Origin: Anthopleura xanthogrammica
Taxonomy: Eukaryota; Cnidaria; Anthozoa; Actiniaria; Actiniidae
Assembly (NCBI GenBank): GCA_964019055.1
Contig: OZ025219.1
Location: forward strand, 5,785,868 to 5,849,867
Direction of reading: 5' to 3'
DNA: 64,000 nt
Of the stretch, positions 37,685-50,069 are shown piece after piece; positions within the stretch are counted from its first letter, which is position 1; every line of letters starts with the position of its first letter. The notes beneath the pieces were generated by a model. That model did no database searches and was not told the origin of the DNA. It saw nothing but the letters and a program-made list of their open reading frames with translations. A program made the position numbers and the translations under genes.

Positions 37685-39335
37685 GGGTCAAGTGTATTAT
37701 TAACATTGTGATCATCAAGTAAATATGAAATTCAGAAACCATCCGTAAGGTATTTTGAACGATGGTGAGTTAAATCCAGAAGCACTCCAGCAATATCGAT
37801 GTTTGCACTTGGCTTTAGGTCTCTTCTCGAATCCTTCCTTACCCTTTACACCTAGATAAAAGTTTCACCCTCAACTTAAGTGGGTACTTTTGGTTAAAAC
37901 TGACAGAAACTCAGAAAATACTAGAAGTGCGTGCAGTTAACTTTTGAAGCCTTTTCTACTATATTTGCCAGATGACCATGTAACTGAGTCTCTTAATTCC
38001 GACGATAATGGTAGTTTTAATTGTAGTCCATATCTGTACCGGACTTATTGGTAAAAGTTTCTCGGTTGTATTTGAACTTTCAAGATTAGTACTATAATTG
38101 TGGTTATTAGTTTCCGAGTCGTGTGCTAGGATTTATTGATTAATTCCGGAATTTTCCAAGCTCTCTTAGCAAATCTACTAATGAAATATCCGTTCGAATA
38201 TTACAAGCTGCAACGTAATACCTGACTCTACACGTTGATCAGTTTTCTTCGTATTTTCTCGGTCTTTCTTTAATATTAATATTACGAAGTCAATCTTTTA
38301 CCCATTGTCGGGCCAGCCTATATTTCCTAGAAAGGATATAAGCCATGTAAACAAAGCTCAGAACAACGTTAAGTCACTGGTTCCCCTTACAGATAATACC
38401 AAACAAAGGTAATTCAAAAAGATTTAAAAAAACATACCCCAAATATATAGCTTTTTAATACTTTTTCTTACATTTTAAATTCCAGTAAGGGCTCCAAGCC
38501 TAAACAGTATTTTTAATGCCTTCTTCAATCTTATAAGTACGTTTTTTGGCGTGAGATTTCGATGTCGAAATGAAATTCTCTCGCTCATTTTTCTTTTGAA
38601 ATTCCTAATTTTTTTATTTATTTGCTTCTGTAATTACATCTTTACCGCTAGTCTCTCCAAAAGACGTGATAATATTTTCTTTTCTTTTTTTACACGCTTC
38701 ACTAACTTATGTAACATTTTTCTCACCAGAAACATGATATCTCTCTCAGACAGCGGTGCTGCCTTGAAATTTTTACTTATAATTTGGTCTATTCTTCGGT
38801 CAAGATGACTCATTCAGAAGTTGCAGAGATCGCAAAATATCTTAGCCCTAATATCTATATCATTTTAGCTTGCTTACCGATTGCAATATAATTTCGAAAT
38901 TCTTATCTGAGTTTTTTTGCTCTTTTTTTTCTGTTCCTGCTAAGTTAATCGACCTATATGACATTCCTGTTCTTTTTTCCACTTCTAGCTGTTTAATTTC
39001 CATCAAGAAAGTCTAGTCCACATTACCAAAATGTCAGCTTCAAAACCTTTGAACATTAAGTAAATATTGCCTCGCAAGTACATTAACCGGGCATTTCAAC
39101 ATCAAAGATATCTAGTAATTCTTATGGTTTTTTCTGCTTTTGTCTTATAGCTGTTTTTTTTATTGTTTTTATAAGAATGACCGGTGCAGTTTCACGAAAC
39201 TGTCTCTTAGACTTTTATCAGAAATTTTTTTGGCTGCATGCTAAAGCATTTGCGTGGAAAAGCTTAACGACAATTTCTAATCACGCAAGAAGGCAGCAAA
39301 ACAAGGGGGAAAGGGGTGTAGGCGAAAGGTAGGAT
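37685..39335. other. Intergenic DNA, no gene seen
   Basis: The 85-codon frame at 38551-38808 is hydrophobic by composition only. No supported exon. Confidence 0.4.
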
Positions 39336-39425
39336 GGGGGAAGGGGAAGGGGAAGGGGAAGGGGAAGGGGAAGGGGAAGGGGAAGGGGAAGGGGAAGGGG
39401 AAGGGGAAGGGGAAGGGGAAGGGGA
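39336..39425. repeat. (GGGGAA)n microsatellite, about 15 copies
   Basis: A hexamer run that reads as Gly-Glu repeats on the plus strand. That open frame is an artefact. Confidence 0.96.
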
Positions 39426-39782
39426 GGGAGAGGTGGAGTGGGAGGAAGGATTTAAGGAGAGAAAGTTGGAGGAAGAGAGGAAGGGAGAAAAGAGAAAGGG
39501 AAGTAGGGAGAGAGGAAAAGAGGCAGAGGGGAATAAAGAAGAAAAAAAGGAGAAAAGAACTGCATGGAAAGAAATGCATCATAATGCTACTGTAAAATGG
39601 TGTGTTATCTATTTGGTTTTGAAATCTACTTTTAGTATTTATAGAAATAAAAGTCAAGGTTATGGTACCTTAATTTCTGTACTCAAGACCATTTATACCA
39701 CAATATCAAGAAATTCAGTGAAAGCGGAATAGCGTAAATTAATCTGAAGAAACGTTGCCAAGGATGTCCGTCTCAAGGTTAA

Positions 39783-40118
39783 AGGGGCACTTGGATGAAA
39801 ACGCTCCATATTTTGAAAGTCCGAATAGTTCAAGTATTTAAGAATAATATGACTCAATCATGATTATGAAAACCAGATTGGCAAAAAATTTAGCCTGGGA
39901 TCCACTCGCAGTTGAGAAATTTTGGTTTAAAAACTAAAAGAACAAAAGGGTTGAGTAAATGACCTCATTTACTCACAATTTAGATGCTGAAAAAAATATA
40001 TAATTTTTATCCGCAAATTTTGATTTTGAAGAAAATATGTTGCTTGGCTACTATTGGGGCTATATAGATAAGCTTAACCAAGTTTCAAGTCATTTCCAAT
40101 TTTCATCCAAGTGCCCCT
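39783..40118. mobile_element. TTAA-flanked miniature element, 336 bp (piggyBac-like)
   Basis: Terminal inverted repeats AGGGGCACTTGGATGAAAAC and ..TTTTCATCCAAGTGCCCCT have perfect TTAA at both flanks (39779-39782, 40119-40122). TTAA duplication is the hallmark of piggyBac transposition. No transposase frame. Same family as the interrupted copy at 13286-13973. Confidence 0.82.
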
Positions 40119-40497
40119 TTAAAGCGCACCTAACCCCTGAATGGTGAAATATTTCTTCATTTGAGTGTTGCATGCGTCTTTCAGTTATAAAAGTTTATAC
40201 TTCCAATATTTTAATGACCGTGACGTAATATATACTGTTACAGCTCCGTGCTAAATAAATGTTCAGTTAGAATAGCAAACCATGCGTCGCAAGCTACCCT
40301 TCCTGCCCGCACGATCTTTTTGCGGTGCCTACATCTTTATAATGACTCTCCATGTCACCCCTGGTTACAGCGGAGGGTTAGGTGAGGGGTTCTTCCCATC
40401 TATCTAGACCAATAACAATAACGGCAGATATAACTATATTTTATTCTTCACAGCTGTATTTCAGAAAATTATCATCCATTAAATCACAGATTTTTAA

Positions 40498-41011
40498 AGT
40501 GCACCTAAAGCATGAAAACATACCTATATCAAATCAATTCTCATACTCTTGGAATACCATTTTCAATTGTTATTTTTATATTTTAGTAAATCCATGATTT
40601 TTAACAGCGCTTTAAAGTTGCGAAAAACTGGGGTTCAGGCTCTTTCCGAGGTTCAGTACCGTGTAAACTGGGATCTGGCACTAGCAATATCGTGACGTCA
40701 TCAAGGGACTTCGAGAAATGCGATTCACAAAGAAATGTTTATAGTTTAGAGACCTTTAGAAAAACCGAGCAAAAATGCCGGGTAGATGAGTTACCGGCTG
40801 TAGTAAGAAATGGCGTTGCTTGGCATCGATGTCCCTTGATGACGTCACTCGACCCAGTCCACAATACGCGGTACTGAACCGAAAAGGTGCGTTTTCAAAT
40901 GGCGTTTAAAAAGGGGGAATGATTCCAAATGAAGAATTTCCTTAATTTTTCGATTATTTATAAGTATAACTTCAAATTAGGATAAGTCTGTTTTTATGCT
41001 TTAGGTGCACT
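40498..41011. mobile_element. TTAA-flanked miniature element, 514 bp, second family
   Basis: Ends AGTGCACCTAAAGCATGAAA and ..ATGCTTTAGGTGCACT lie between TTAA at 40494-40497 and 41012-41015. Inverted similarity continues inside (GACGTCATCAAGGGAC against GTCCCTTGATGACGTC). No coding capacity. Confidence 0.82.
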
Positions 41012-41589
41012 TTAATTTTTGAATACTAAGAATAGAATTTGTTCTGCGATGTAAACGTTAAATTCCTTTAAAATATGTCAGTTGCATTTCCAACTGCTTG
41101 TGGCGGTTTCGAAGCTGGAAATTAACGGGTTTTGATTCGATTTCCTCCCTTCTTTGCAATTTCAATTACTTCAACAACAGCAGGAAATGCATTCTGATAG
41201 CTGTTGAAATTAGCAAACCCAAAATTGAAATGATTATATTCATGAGAGATATTTAGACTAAATATTCCTCATCACTATTCATGAGGCATGGTCTCTCATA
41301 TGACAATCACCGGGACCATGGCTGGGTCGCATTGACCCAATCGAAAATTTTGAGCAATGACCTTGCACTACACACTATTCAACACCCCAGCACTTGTGGG
41401 ATCCATTGAGTAATCTTTGCGCATGCATTGACTAGATCGGGAATTTTTCTTACTATTTGTGACGTAATCACGACGGTTTGAAAACACTTCATTAATACCG
41501 CTCTAGGCCAACCAAAGTGAATTAGGATAAAGAACCACGAATGAATGAATGCTGGTTCAATTCACCATTGTCACATTTAACAAAGGCAA

Positions 41590-41750
41590 ACTGTGCTTGC
41601 TCGATTTTTTTTCGCACCAAAAAACTTGCGTGATATATTTTTTAGAGGTTTTAGAGCTTTCCCGCTGGATATTTTTCTGTGATTTTCGCAACCCCCCCCC
41701 CCCCCCCTTCACTTATCTCATAGTTCGTCCCTAAACGACATTATATGATG
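41590..41750. repeat. Dispersed repeat R, left boundary of copy A
   Basis: It contains TTAGAGGTTTTAGAGCTTTC, a C run of about 17, and TAGTTCGTCCCTAAACGAC. The same order appears at 50935-51090, 58640-58820 and, inverted, 63880-64000. Its four copies mark the duplication boundaries and the right end of the window. Confidence 0.85.
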
Positions 41751-42249
41751 ATGCTCTGTGACTTGATAGGGCTTCACAAAGCTTCGCAGCACGTGTAACT
41801 GATAACCGTGACTGCAGAAAGTACTGAAATTGGACGATAATTATTCAGATTATCTCTATCGTTTGCTGGGAGTCACCTTGGGAAGCTTTAGGTCATCGGG
41901 GAAAATGCAACAATCGATGGATCGATTAAATATTTCAACTAGAGAATAAATTATAATAGCGCAGCGCGGATATTACGTCACGGATATATGGCCCCCTATA
42001 TCATGACTCAGACAAGAGTCACAAATTTTCTCTATAAATTACATGCCTTTTTCCTCAACTTTCACTCGTAAATCGTAATATTGTGTAAATTATTGATCTG
42101 AACTACCAAACGACTGGAAACTTTCAACATACCATAGAGATAGAATCAGACACGGCACTTCAAAGTTTCTTGATTCATACAAGACAGTATCATCACTTTT
42201 TTATATTCTGCTTGGTGTCATTTTCCATTTGCCTGGTGGTGGGATTTAC

Positions 42250-42456
42250 AATAGCCCTTTTCGAATATGGCGTCTATGACGTCAAACGAGGAGAATGAAA
42301 ATATCCCGGATATCGAAACCCAATGATTTCCACTAGCAACATCCGGGACTAGAATGCCCCGGATTTCAAAACACATTCATTATAACTCATGACATTCGCC
42401 ATATTCTAGGACTCCTCGTTTGACGTCATAGACGCCATATTCGAAAAAGGTCTATT
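42250..42456. repeat. Foldback element in the upstream region (also at 51592-51798)
   Basis: The left arm CTTTTCGAATATGGCGTCTA pairs with the right TAGACGCCATATTCGAAAAA, with TGACGTCAAACGAGGA against TCCTCGTTTGACGTCA. It was present before the duplication because both copies carry it. Confidence 0.85.
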
Positions 42457-43332
42457 GATGCAAGTCCGTGACATGTATGGTTGAAAGGGGTACTACTATG
42501 CCGTGCCGAAGACCGTTTATCATCCAATACACTAGCTTGCTCTTATCCAAAGTATTCTGACCAATCAAAAAGATTGATATGCGGACTGAAATATGTTCCA
42601 ATATTCTGCTTGGTGGGATCTTAATTTAATCTCAAACTCTAGGACAGAATCTTTGGTAAGATTTCTTCATTAACGGAAGACAGTATCATCACGTTTCCAA
42701 ATTCTGCTCGGTGCCATTTCCCCTGTCGTTAGTGGTGTAGTCTTCAATAAAGGGAATAAACTCAAATTATGCCAATCATGACCTTGTTGCCTAACCTGGT
42801 GTATTGGCCTACGGTAGAATTTACAATTGTTTCACGTCCATGATGTGATGGGAAGAATTATAGGTATGTGTGAAAGATGGTCCATTATCCAATACACTTC
42901 CTCTTTCAAAAGTACTCAGATAAATACATAGATTATAAGTGGAAATCTGCTCCACACTTATGCTTGATGCAGTTCATTATCTATAATTTTGACAATGTCC
43001 TTGGCAAAGTTTCTTCATACATAGAAGACATTATCATCACGTTTCCAAGTTCTGCTTGGTGTCATATCCCCATTTGCCCGGCGGATGGATTTACAATTGC
43101 TTCAAGTCGAGCCAGTCAGCTGAAACAGCGATACAATTCTGCTTGCTGTGATTCATTCACAATGCCTTAACCTCAACAACTAGGACAGAATCCTTGGTAA
43201 GATTTCTTTATTAACGGAAGACAGTATCATTGCGTTTCAAAATTCTGCTCGGTGCCATTTTCCCCGGTCGTTAGTGGTGTAACTAATCTGGAGTACAGGA
43301 AGATGACATCGATCATACTGCACGTGGTTTAT

Positions 43333-43628
43333 TATAAAGAGCTTCAGAACACAGTCTAGACTACACACTATCCTGAGTCCACCAGCTGGGAATCAAGTAA
43401 GGTAAGAAATGATACATATAAACGAGGAATACAAATGATGGTAATCGCCTATAAGTATTGTGTAGTTTCCATCGATATCGGAGGCTTACCTGTTTTAGCG
43501 ATAAAGAATTATTATATTATTCAATTTTTTATTTTTTATTTTATTTTGGTTGTTATTTTGAGTATGTTTACTGATCACTTTTAGGTTTCCTCCCAGAACC
43601 GGTGATTTTCGAGGGCAATTGGTTGATC
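43333..43628 (+). promoter_or_regulatory. Probable TATA box and spliced 5' UTR of NAALADase-like copy A
   Basis: TATAAAG at 43333-43339 precedes a likely 5' UTR exon ending at 43401 (AAGTAAG then GTAAGA). An intron (43402-43584, acceptor TTTTAG) then leads to the leader before ATG 43629. The same layout occurs in copy B (TATAAAG 52674-52680). The start site itself is inferred. Confidence 0.45.
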
Positions 43629-46600
43629 ATGGCACGGATCCACTGCTACTTGCTCTTGGTTTTCGTTTTGTTCATTGTTGACCCTTTTTGGTAAGTACCG
43701 CTCTGGAGCCGTTCAATCGTTTATAATCATTTTATCGTTGTGTTAGCATAAATTAGTTTAGTAAGCTAATTCCTATCATTCATATCGTTTAGGGTTAAGG
43801 CTGTTTACACCAGGAGATCGCTGGTTAATTCAACGGTCAACATTCCAGTTTCTAATCAAGGTCAGTTAGCCTTAGGATAAGGAGAAAAGGATTTTATATT
43901 GTTTTTATTGGTATATATTCTGCTGCTGAAACCTTGAAAAGCTTAGCCATACCATATGTAACAGTAATGTGGATTATTTTGAAACACAGTTTAATAGTCA
44001 TGTTTCTGTTTATCATTGACTTTTTCGATGTTTCTATTTTAGTATTTAATATTCATATATATATAAGTAAGGTCACGGTGGAATGATGAGTGAGTAAGTA
44101 CATACCAGAATAATAAATAAATTGAATCTCATACTTTACTACAACGAAAGGCTCAGAAAAACATCTGAAATATTTATATAGTTTTATAGTTACTTATCCA
44201 AATACATTTATGAGAGTCACAATATTGTTTGAAAAAATAAATAAATGATAATTACGTTTTTATTGCATCACAGATCTTATGTCACTTCACCATTATGATC
44301 AGTTTGTTATGTTATTATTATAAATAATGAATAACTGACTAATGAATAACTTAAAGACATGAAATAGTACATTCCTATCCAGAATGAGATGGTTGTTTTA
44401 GACTTTATTGACATTTTCAAAACTTCATGAATAATTAATGAGCATTTGGTCCAATAAAATAGAAGAATTCCGTCACGTGCATGCTATTTTATACCTGATA
44501 ATAGCTCAACATTCTTAAAGCCCGGGGAGGGATTTGATTTCGGCCCCAGGGAAAAGCGGGGTTGAATGAATAACGATACAGCAAATAATCATGCTAATTA
44601 TTTATTCGTTATTCAGGGCCCTTATTCGTGACATGCTGTTGTACTCTATTGGTCCTTTATAAAGATTTCAAAATCTTTATATTAAGATATGCGTGTACTG
44701 ATAAAGGGCCAAGAGAGTACTAAGAGAAGCACATCATGAAAAAGGACCCTCTAATCATGCTAATTATTTATTCGTTATTCAGGGCCCTTATTCGTAACAT
44801 GCTGTTGTACTCTATTGGTCCTTTATAAAGATTTCAAAATCTTTATATAGAGATTTCAAAATCTTTATATAGAGATTTCAAAATCTTTATATTAAGATAT
44901 GCGTGTGCTGATAAAGGGCCAAGAGAGTACTAAGAGAAGCACATCATGAAAAAGGACCCTCTAATCATGCTAATTATTTATTCGTTATTCAGGGCCCTTA
45001 TTCGTAACATGCTGTTGTACTCTATTGGTCCTTTATAAAGATTTCAAAATCTTTATATAGAGATTTCAAAATCTTTATATTAAGATATGCGTGTGCTGAT
45101 AAAGGGCCAAGAGAGTACTAAGAGAAGCACATCATGAAAAAGGACCCTCTAATAGCTAAGTATTGTATAACACACATGCATTTGTAAAGTTTTTTAAAGA
45201 AATTAATTGTCTGGTTTTGTATTTACAAGATTAATAGTACAGTTATTGAATACGCAATATCGTTGTCGATCTTCCTTAAAAACTTTCTCAATAAACTTCA
45301 CGAGCCAAAAATCCAAAGACTCCGCGTTCAGGTTGATTATGTTTGTGTCCAAGCTCTGCACTTTCGTGATATCCACCACAAAACTTCGTTCTTCTAAACA
45401 GGAATTCTTGTTCATTCGTAAACTTTGCCATGTTGAAAATATATATGTTGTAGATCTAGGTACACAGCTCCCCCGTAGTTCTTTTTCTTCGTCTGCCGTT
45501 TTTGGCTTCCGAAATGCTCTTTTTGGTGGTATGTTAACTGTGTTCGAATTTTTAAAATGGCAATGAACTTGAAATGCTCGACAGAGTCATTTGCACATCT
45601 ATTGTTACAAATGCAGATTCCGGAAACTTTTAAGTTTAAAATAATGACAGCATATAAAACAGCAATGACCCCATGGGGGAAAAAGAGTCTCATTCCAACA
45701 TGAATTTTTGAAGTCGTTCATTAAACTCGCAGATCGTGTTTTATCAGGTCTAAAACCTGATAAAACACTCCTGCTCGTTTATTAAACAGTACGTAAACCT
45801 TATCTTTGACCAAAACGTCAAAATCAGCGAATTCATCCAACAGCACATCCCAAGAGATACACTTTCATTTTGAGAATTCATACATATGATCTGGATGTTT
45901 TAATTAATAGTTTACGAGATAATATATACGGACCTAACAATGACGTAAAGGGAATATAGAAATTCTTGATTAGTAGTCAATGTACAACAACAACATTTTG
46001 TTTGGCGAAAACATTAACTTACTAAATGTATTGCAGATCAAGCACAATTGCCTTCAAAAGAAGCAAGAAACCAATCCACCGATCCAACAACATATCATGA
46101 ACGATTCCAGCAAGAAGTCAATGAAAAACATATTGAAGAACATATGAGGTGAGTGGAGAATATCCATAGTTTGGTTGAATATATAATCCTGCTGATATGC
46201 ATGTGTGCATGGTAAAACACGCACTGTTCTCTCTGAAAAGGAAGATAGAAAAAAAAAAACTTATTGAACCATCTTTGACTACATTACTGCTGTTGTTAGC
46301 GATGTTTTATGTGCATTTGCGAGTTTTGCTTGGAAAACAAGATGCAGCTGATCTGAAATAGTGATGTAGAAATGACGTCACTGCAAAAGTTAGATGTCCT
46401 ATTTAATAAGATTCGCTGCTTTCTGGCATTAACGAAAAATAAAAATATTGCAATAAAAATATAACAATTGGTAATTATTGTGTCACTGTTATCAAGCACT
46501 TATTCAAAACGGTGTTTTTTTTGTTTTGTTTTTTTCATTTGGTGGCTTGGAAATCCATAAAGTCATGAAGAAGCGAGGCTACCAAGAGTGACACCTCGGT

Positions 46601-47645
46601 TTTGCAAATTTTCTCGATTCTGATTGGTTTACTTTTTATCTCAGATTAGCTGTCTGTGGTGGCATATGTCGTACGTATAGATGAAAATGGTGCAATTAAG
46701 CCATGACAAATTAACTCGATGGGTTAATATTAGATCGTTTGATTAGTCCGTACAGTAAGTTTGGGCACAACCTGGTTTTCCCCACTTTTTATGGTTTTTG
46801 ATTGCTTCGCACTCGGGTAATAAAATATATATAATATAAATATATGAGTTTTAAATATTAAATGTATTCTGCGCCCTAGGTATTTGTATTCCCAAGTACA
46901 CTTGACTGGACCAACAAGAGGACTCGAGTCAGCAGAATATCTGGCTAGAAAATGGAGAGAATATGGATTCGATGGAGTAGAAATACCTGAATATGATATA
47001 CTAGCATCACAACCACAGCCATCCAAACCCAATATGATTACAATAGAGAACTATGGTAACATTGAATATACAATAGAAGGAAAAATCAAGGTAACAAATA
47101 TACTTTTTTTTTCCTTATGTTTGTATCATATTTAGTTTTTAGTTATTTATTTATCTATTTAGTCATTTTTTTACTAGACTTTAATAGACTCGAACATAGA
47201 ATTTTAATAAAACTTCGCACAGTTATTTAAAAGTTAATGCTATTCATTCAAAAAAAAATAATAGAAAAGGGGGTCACCGTGCTCGTTTTGGCGAGAACGT
47301 GCGCAATGCAAAACTACGGAATTACCTAGCTTAACATTGGATTTACTTTTGTCCTTTCAGCTGTACCCAGACCCCACGAAAAACGATACAGTGGATTTCT
47401 ATCCATTTGTTGGTTATTCGCCAAACAAGACAGTCCAGGGAGATCTGGTGTACGTTAATTACGGAAAGGAGGACGACTACAGAGAGCTACTGAAAAGGAA
47501 CATCAGCGTGGAAGGAAAAATTGTGCTGGCAAGATCACAACCCGACGTAATATGAACCTTTTATTCCTTTTATTCGCAACAACTGATTTATCTTATTGCT
47601 ATTGATTTTTTTTTACAAATCAAAGGGATAACTGAGGGGGAAATC

Positions 47646-47717
<72 letters not shown>

Positions 47718-50035
47718 GGAGAGAGGGAGAGAGGGAGAGAGAGAGGGAGAGAGAGAGAGAGAGAGAAGGGGGGGGGGGGGGGTGGGAGGAGTGAGTGAGC
47801 GAGAGAATTAGGTCTTATCAATAAAAAATAAACTGCAAACAATAGCGTGATGAATAATCGAATTTGTAAACTTATTTGTCACATCTCTCAGTTCCCATGG
47901 TTTTTCTCAGTATCGGAATATACCAATGACCTCTAGCCTCAGGTTTGAAAATGTCATCGGGTTGCTTTTTCCATCGTTGTATGAACAAACAAATTATGTT
48001 CTCTATAACGAGAAAAACGTGGGGTATGTTACCATGTCAGCATCATTACATTATTTTCTCTTAGGATTTGCTGTGATGAAAGCCTTTGTTAACATATCAT
48101 TTTATAATCAGTTTTTTTATTTACCTTTACCTTGTGATTGTAGGTTTATCTCGCATCAAGGAAAGGAGCAATTGGATTGATATCGTTTCCGGATGTAGAG
48201 TTCTACGCTACAGAGGGTACATCAGATGACAAGACCTACCCTAATGCGAAATGGCTATCAAAAGATGCTGTGCAGATGTGGGCGGCCTATGGCGACATCC
48301 GCTATTATGGTGACGTAGCTACACCTGGGGAGGCATCGTATATCGACAGAGATGGAATACCAATGTGGAAATTACGCACAGTTTTACCTAATATTCCAGC
48401 TCAGCCAATTTCTTATGGTCAAGCAAAACAATTGCTACAAAGATTAAAAGGTTGGTAAAAAACTCTGGCAAATTAAAACAAACAAACAAACAATCAAGCA
48501 TGCAAAGATAAACACTTTGAAACACACCCACATGGCACACACAAACAAACGTAGAATCAAACAGCAGAGAAAGCAAATGGCTATCACAATTCTTATGAAT
48601 GAAACTATTTCATTACCTTTTCTTTTACTGATCACTTTTATTCTGCCTTTATTCTACATAACCGGTATTGTGCATGGAAGTATTTTCATTTTTTTGTTCT
48701 TATTTATAGCATAGAAACTCAGTTTAACCTGATATGAATCAATTTTCCACAACAGGAGAAGAGGTACCAGAATCATGGCAAATACCTGGATTCAATATGA
48801 CTCTCAGAATGGGACCAGGATTCCAAACCCCTGGATCAAAGGTCAAGCTACAAGTCAACACCCAACTAGCAAGGACTCCTATTTACAACGTAATCGGTAC
48901 CATTAGAGGAACGACGGATAAAACCGTTATTGTTGGCAGCCAAAGAGATTCTTGGGCGTTTGGAGCAGTTGAAGCTTTAAGTGGAACAGCTACAATCAAC
49001 GAGATAGCAAGAGTTCTTGGACGTCTTTTGAAGTCGGGCTGGAGACCAAGAAGAACAATAAAGATTTGTAGCTGGGGAGGAGAGAATTGGAGACTTGCTG
49101 GATCTACTGAATGGGCAGAGGACACATTATCGGAAGATAGAGTCAAAAGTAATATTGTAGGCTACATAAACCTAGACATGGTGGCAAGTGGGCGTTTTGC
49201 ATTGAGAGCACGTGGCAGTCCTTTGTTTAAAAATCTAACATTGAACTGGGCAAAAAAGATCAAAGATCCCATCAACCCCACTAAAACCATGTACGACGCA
49301 TGGCTTGAGAAGAATCCTCCACTTTCCTCTCTCCCTGATGGGTTAGAACTCCAGGTTTTCAGTACCAGTAATTACAAGACGTTCTATGATTATTTGGGTA
49401 TTCCATCGGCGGACTTTGCATATTTGGATGGAGATAAGATGACCTATGACAAGTACCCAGTATATCACACCACTGAGGATACACTGTACTGGATGCAGAA
49501 ATTTGTCGACCCAGATTTCAAGATTCACAAAGCTATGACCCAGTTCAGTGGCGGAATGATCCTTGATTTGGTCGACTCTCCACTGATTCCTTACAGACTT
49601 CAGGATTTGACTGATGTCATAAGCAAATCATGTTCCGTTCTTGGGAACTCCCAGCCTAAGAACAAAGAGTTTGGTCTGAATAAGGACGATCTAAATAAAC
49701 TATGGGAAAATGCTAGATTTCTCAACAAATGTGCAGAAAAAATAGATAAGGAAAAAATGAAGTTCACATCAGTTCAAATCAACGATATAATGCGAAATGC
49801 AGAAAAACCTTTCCTCGTTCAGGCTGGGCTGTTTTATAGGCGATATGACAGACATGTAGTTTTTAATTTTGGCTTTACTAATTTCAATAGCTATCGCAAT
49901 GCATTTCCTGCTGTTGCTCAAGCAATTGTCCGAGCAAACAACATGGGAAGTAAATCAGAAGTTAAAAAGCAGCTTATGCAACTTGCAGATAGAGTGTATA
50001 GTGCTATATGGAAATGGAAATGCTACACATTTTAA
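43629..50035 (+). CDS. NAALADase/glutamate carboxypeptidase II-like protein, probable pseudoenzyme (copy A)
   Basis: Exons 43629-43690, 43793-43860, 46037-46148, 46880-47090, 47361-47546, 48144-48450 and 48756-50035 splice to 742 codons including the stop, giving 741 residues (human GCPII has 750). The phases agree at every junction. Domains: hydrophobic leader (1-24), protease-associated region (about 150-330), M28 peptidase-like domain (about 330-575, with IYNVIGTIRG, QRDSWAFG and GWRPRRTI) and C-terminal dimerisation-type domain (600-741). M28 zinc ligands His, Asp, Glu, Asp, His of human GCPII (377, 387, 425, 453, 553) correspond here to Gln378, Glu388, Asn426, Asp456 and His553. The catalytic-base position keeps Glu425. 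Loss of several ligands suggests no zinc-dependent dipeptidase activity, as in the related transferrin receptor. The leader looks cleavable, so the protein may be secreted. Closest named relatives are FOLH1/NAALAD2. Confidence 0.9.
44615..45148. repeat. Three tandem copies of a palindromic element
   Basis: Units 44615-44750, 44781-44960 and 44991-45148 each begin AGGGCCCTTATTCGT and end CATGAAAAAGGACCCT, imperfect inverted ends. They are separated by identical 30-bp spacers (TAATCATGCTAATTATTTAT..). Units differ in the number of internal AGATTTCAAAATCTTTATAT repeats (one, three, two). Confidence 0.9.
45203..45415 (-). pseudogene. Possible ZMYM/QRICH1-type (Crypton-derived) domain fragment
   Basis: The minus-strand frame contains ITKVQSLDTNIINLNAESLD followed by FWLVKFIEKVFKED. 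This resembles the conserved FWL..F..EVRK.DG stretch of ZMYM2/QRICH1/KCTD1-like proteins, which derive from Crypton tyrosine recombinases. It then runs into unrelated sequence where the motif would continue. It sits in the copy-A-only insertion, so a transposon fragment is likely. The similarity is from memory and short. Confidence 0.3.
47649..47782. repeat. (GA)n plus poly-G in intron 5 of copy A
   Basis: Over 110 bp of GA/GGGA repeats end in about 15 G. The equivalent site in copy B (55592-55624) has only about 9 GA units and about 14 G, so the tract has changed length since the duplication. Confidence 0.95.
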
Positions 50036-50069
50036 GTGTATTCTATTGGTTTGGATATTTGAATGCTTT

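Larger units (their letters stand above)
44417..45790. repeat. Insertion present only in copy A (intron 2)
   Basis: Copy B reads directly from GACTTTATTGACATT to GTAAACCCTATCTTTGACC, whereas copy A has about 1.37 kb between them. The insert holds a triplicated palindromic element, a possible recombinase fragment and a terminal hairpin (GTGTTTTATCAGGT against ACCTGATAAAACAC, about 45737-45771). It was either inserted after the duplication or deleted from B. Confidence 0.85.
41588..49694. repeat. Tandem segmental duplication, copy A
   Basis: From CTGTGCTTGCTCGATTTT (about 41590) to GATCTA (49694) the sequence is closely matched by 50936-57516. The offset is about 9348 bp at the left end, 9341 near the first coding exon and 7945 at exon 4. 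The change is explained by about 1.37 kb (44417-45790) present only in copy A. The unit holds the promoter region and nearly all of a NAALADase-like gene. Confidence 0.93.

Noticed and set aside
39277..39732. Gly-Glu and Pro-Phe repeat frames
   Set aside because: Products of the (GGGGAA)n array and purine-rich flank.
45207..45566. 119-codon plus-strand frame in the copy-A insertion
   Set aside because: It has no protein-like features. The opposite strand has the more plausible recombinase-like fragment.
48451..48460. Alternative donor GTAAAA at 48455 for exon 6 of the NAALADase-like gene
   Set aside because: It gives phase 2, but exon 7 starts in phase 1. The weaker GTTGGT at 48451 keeps the frame.
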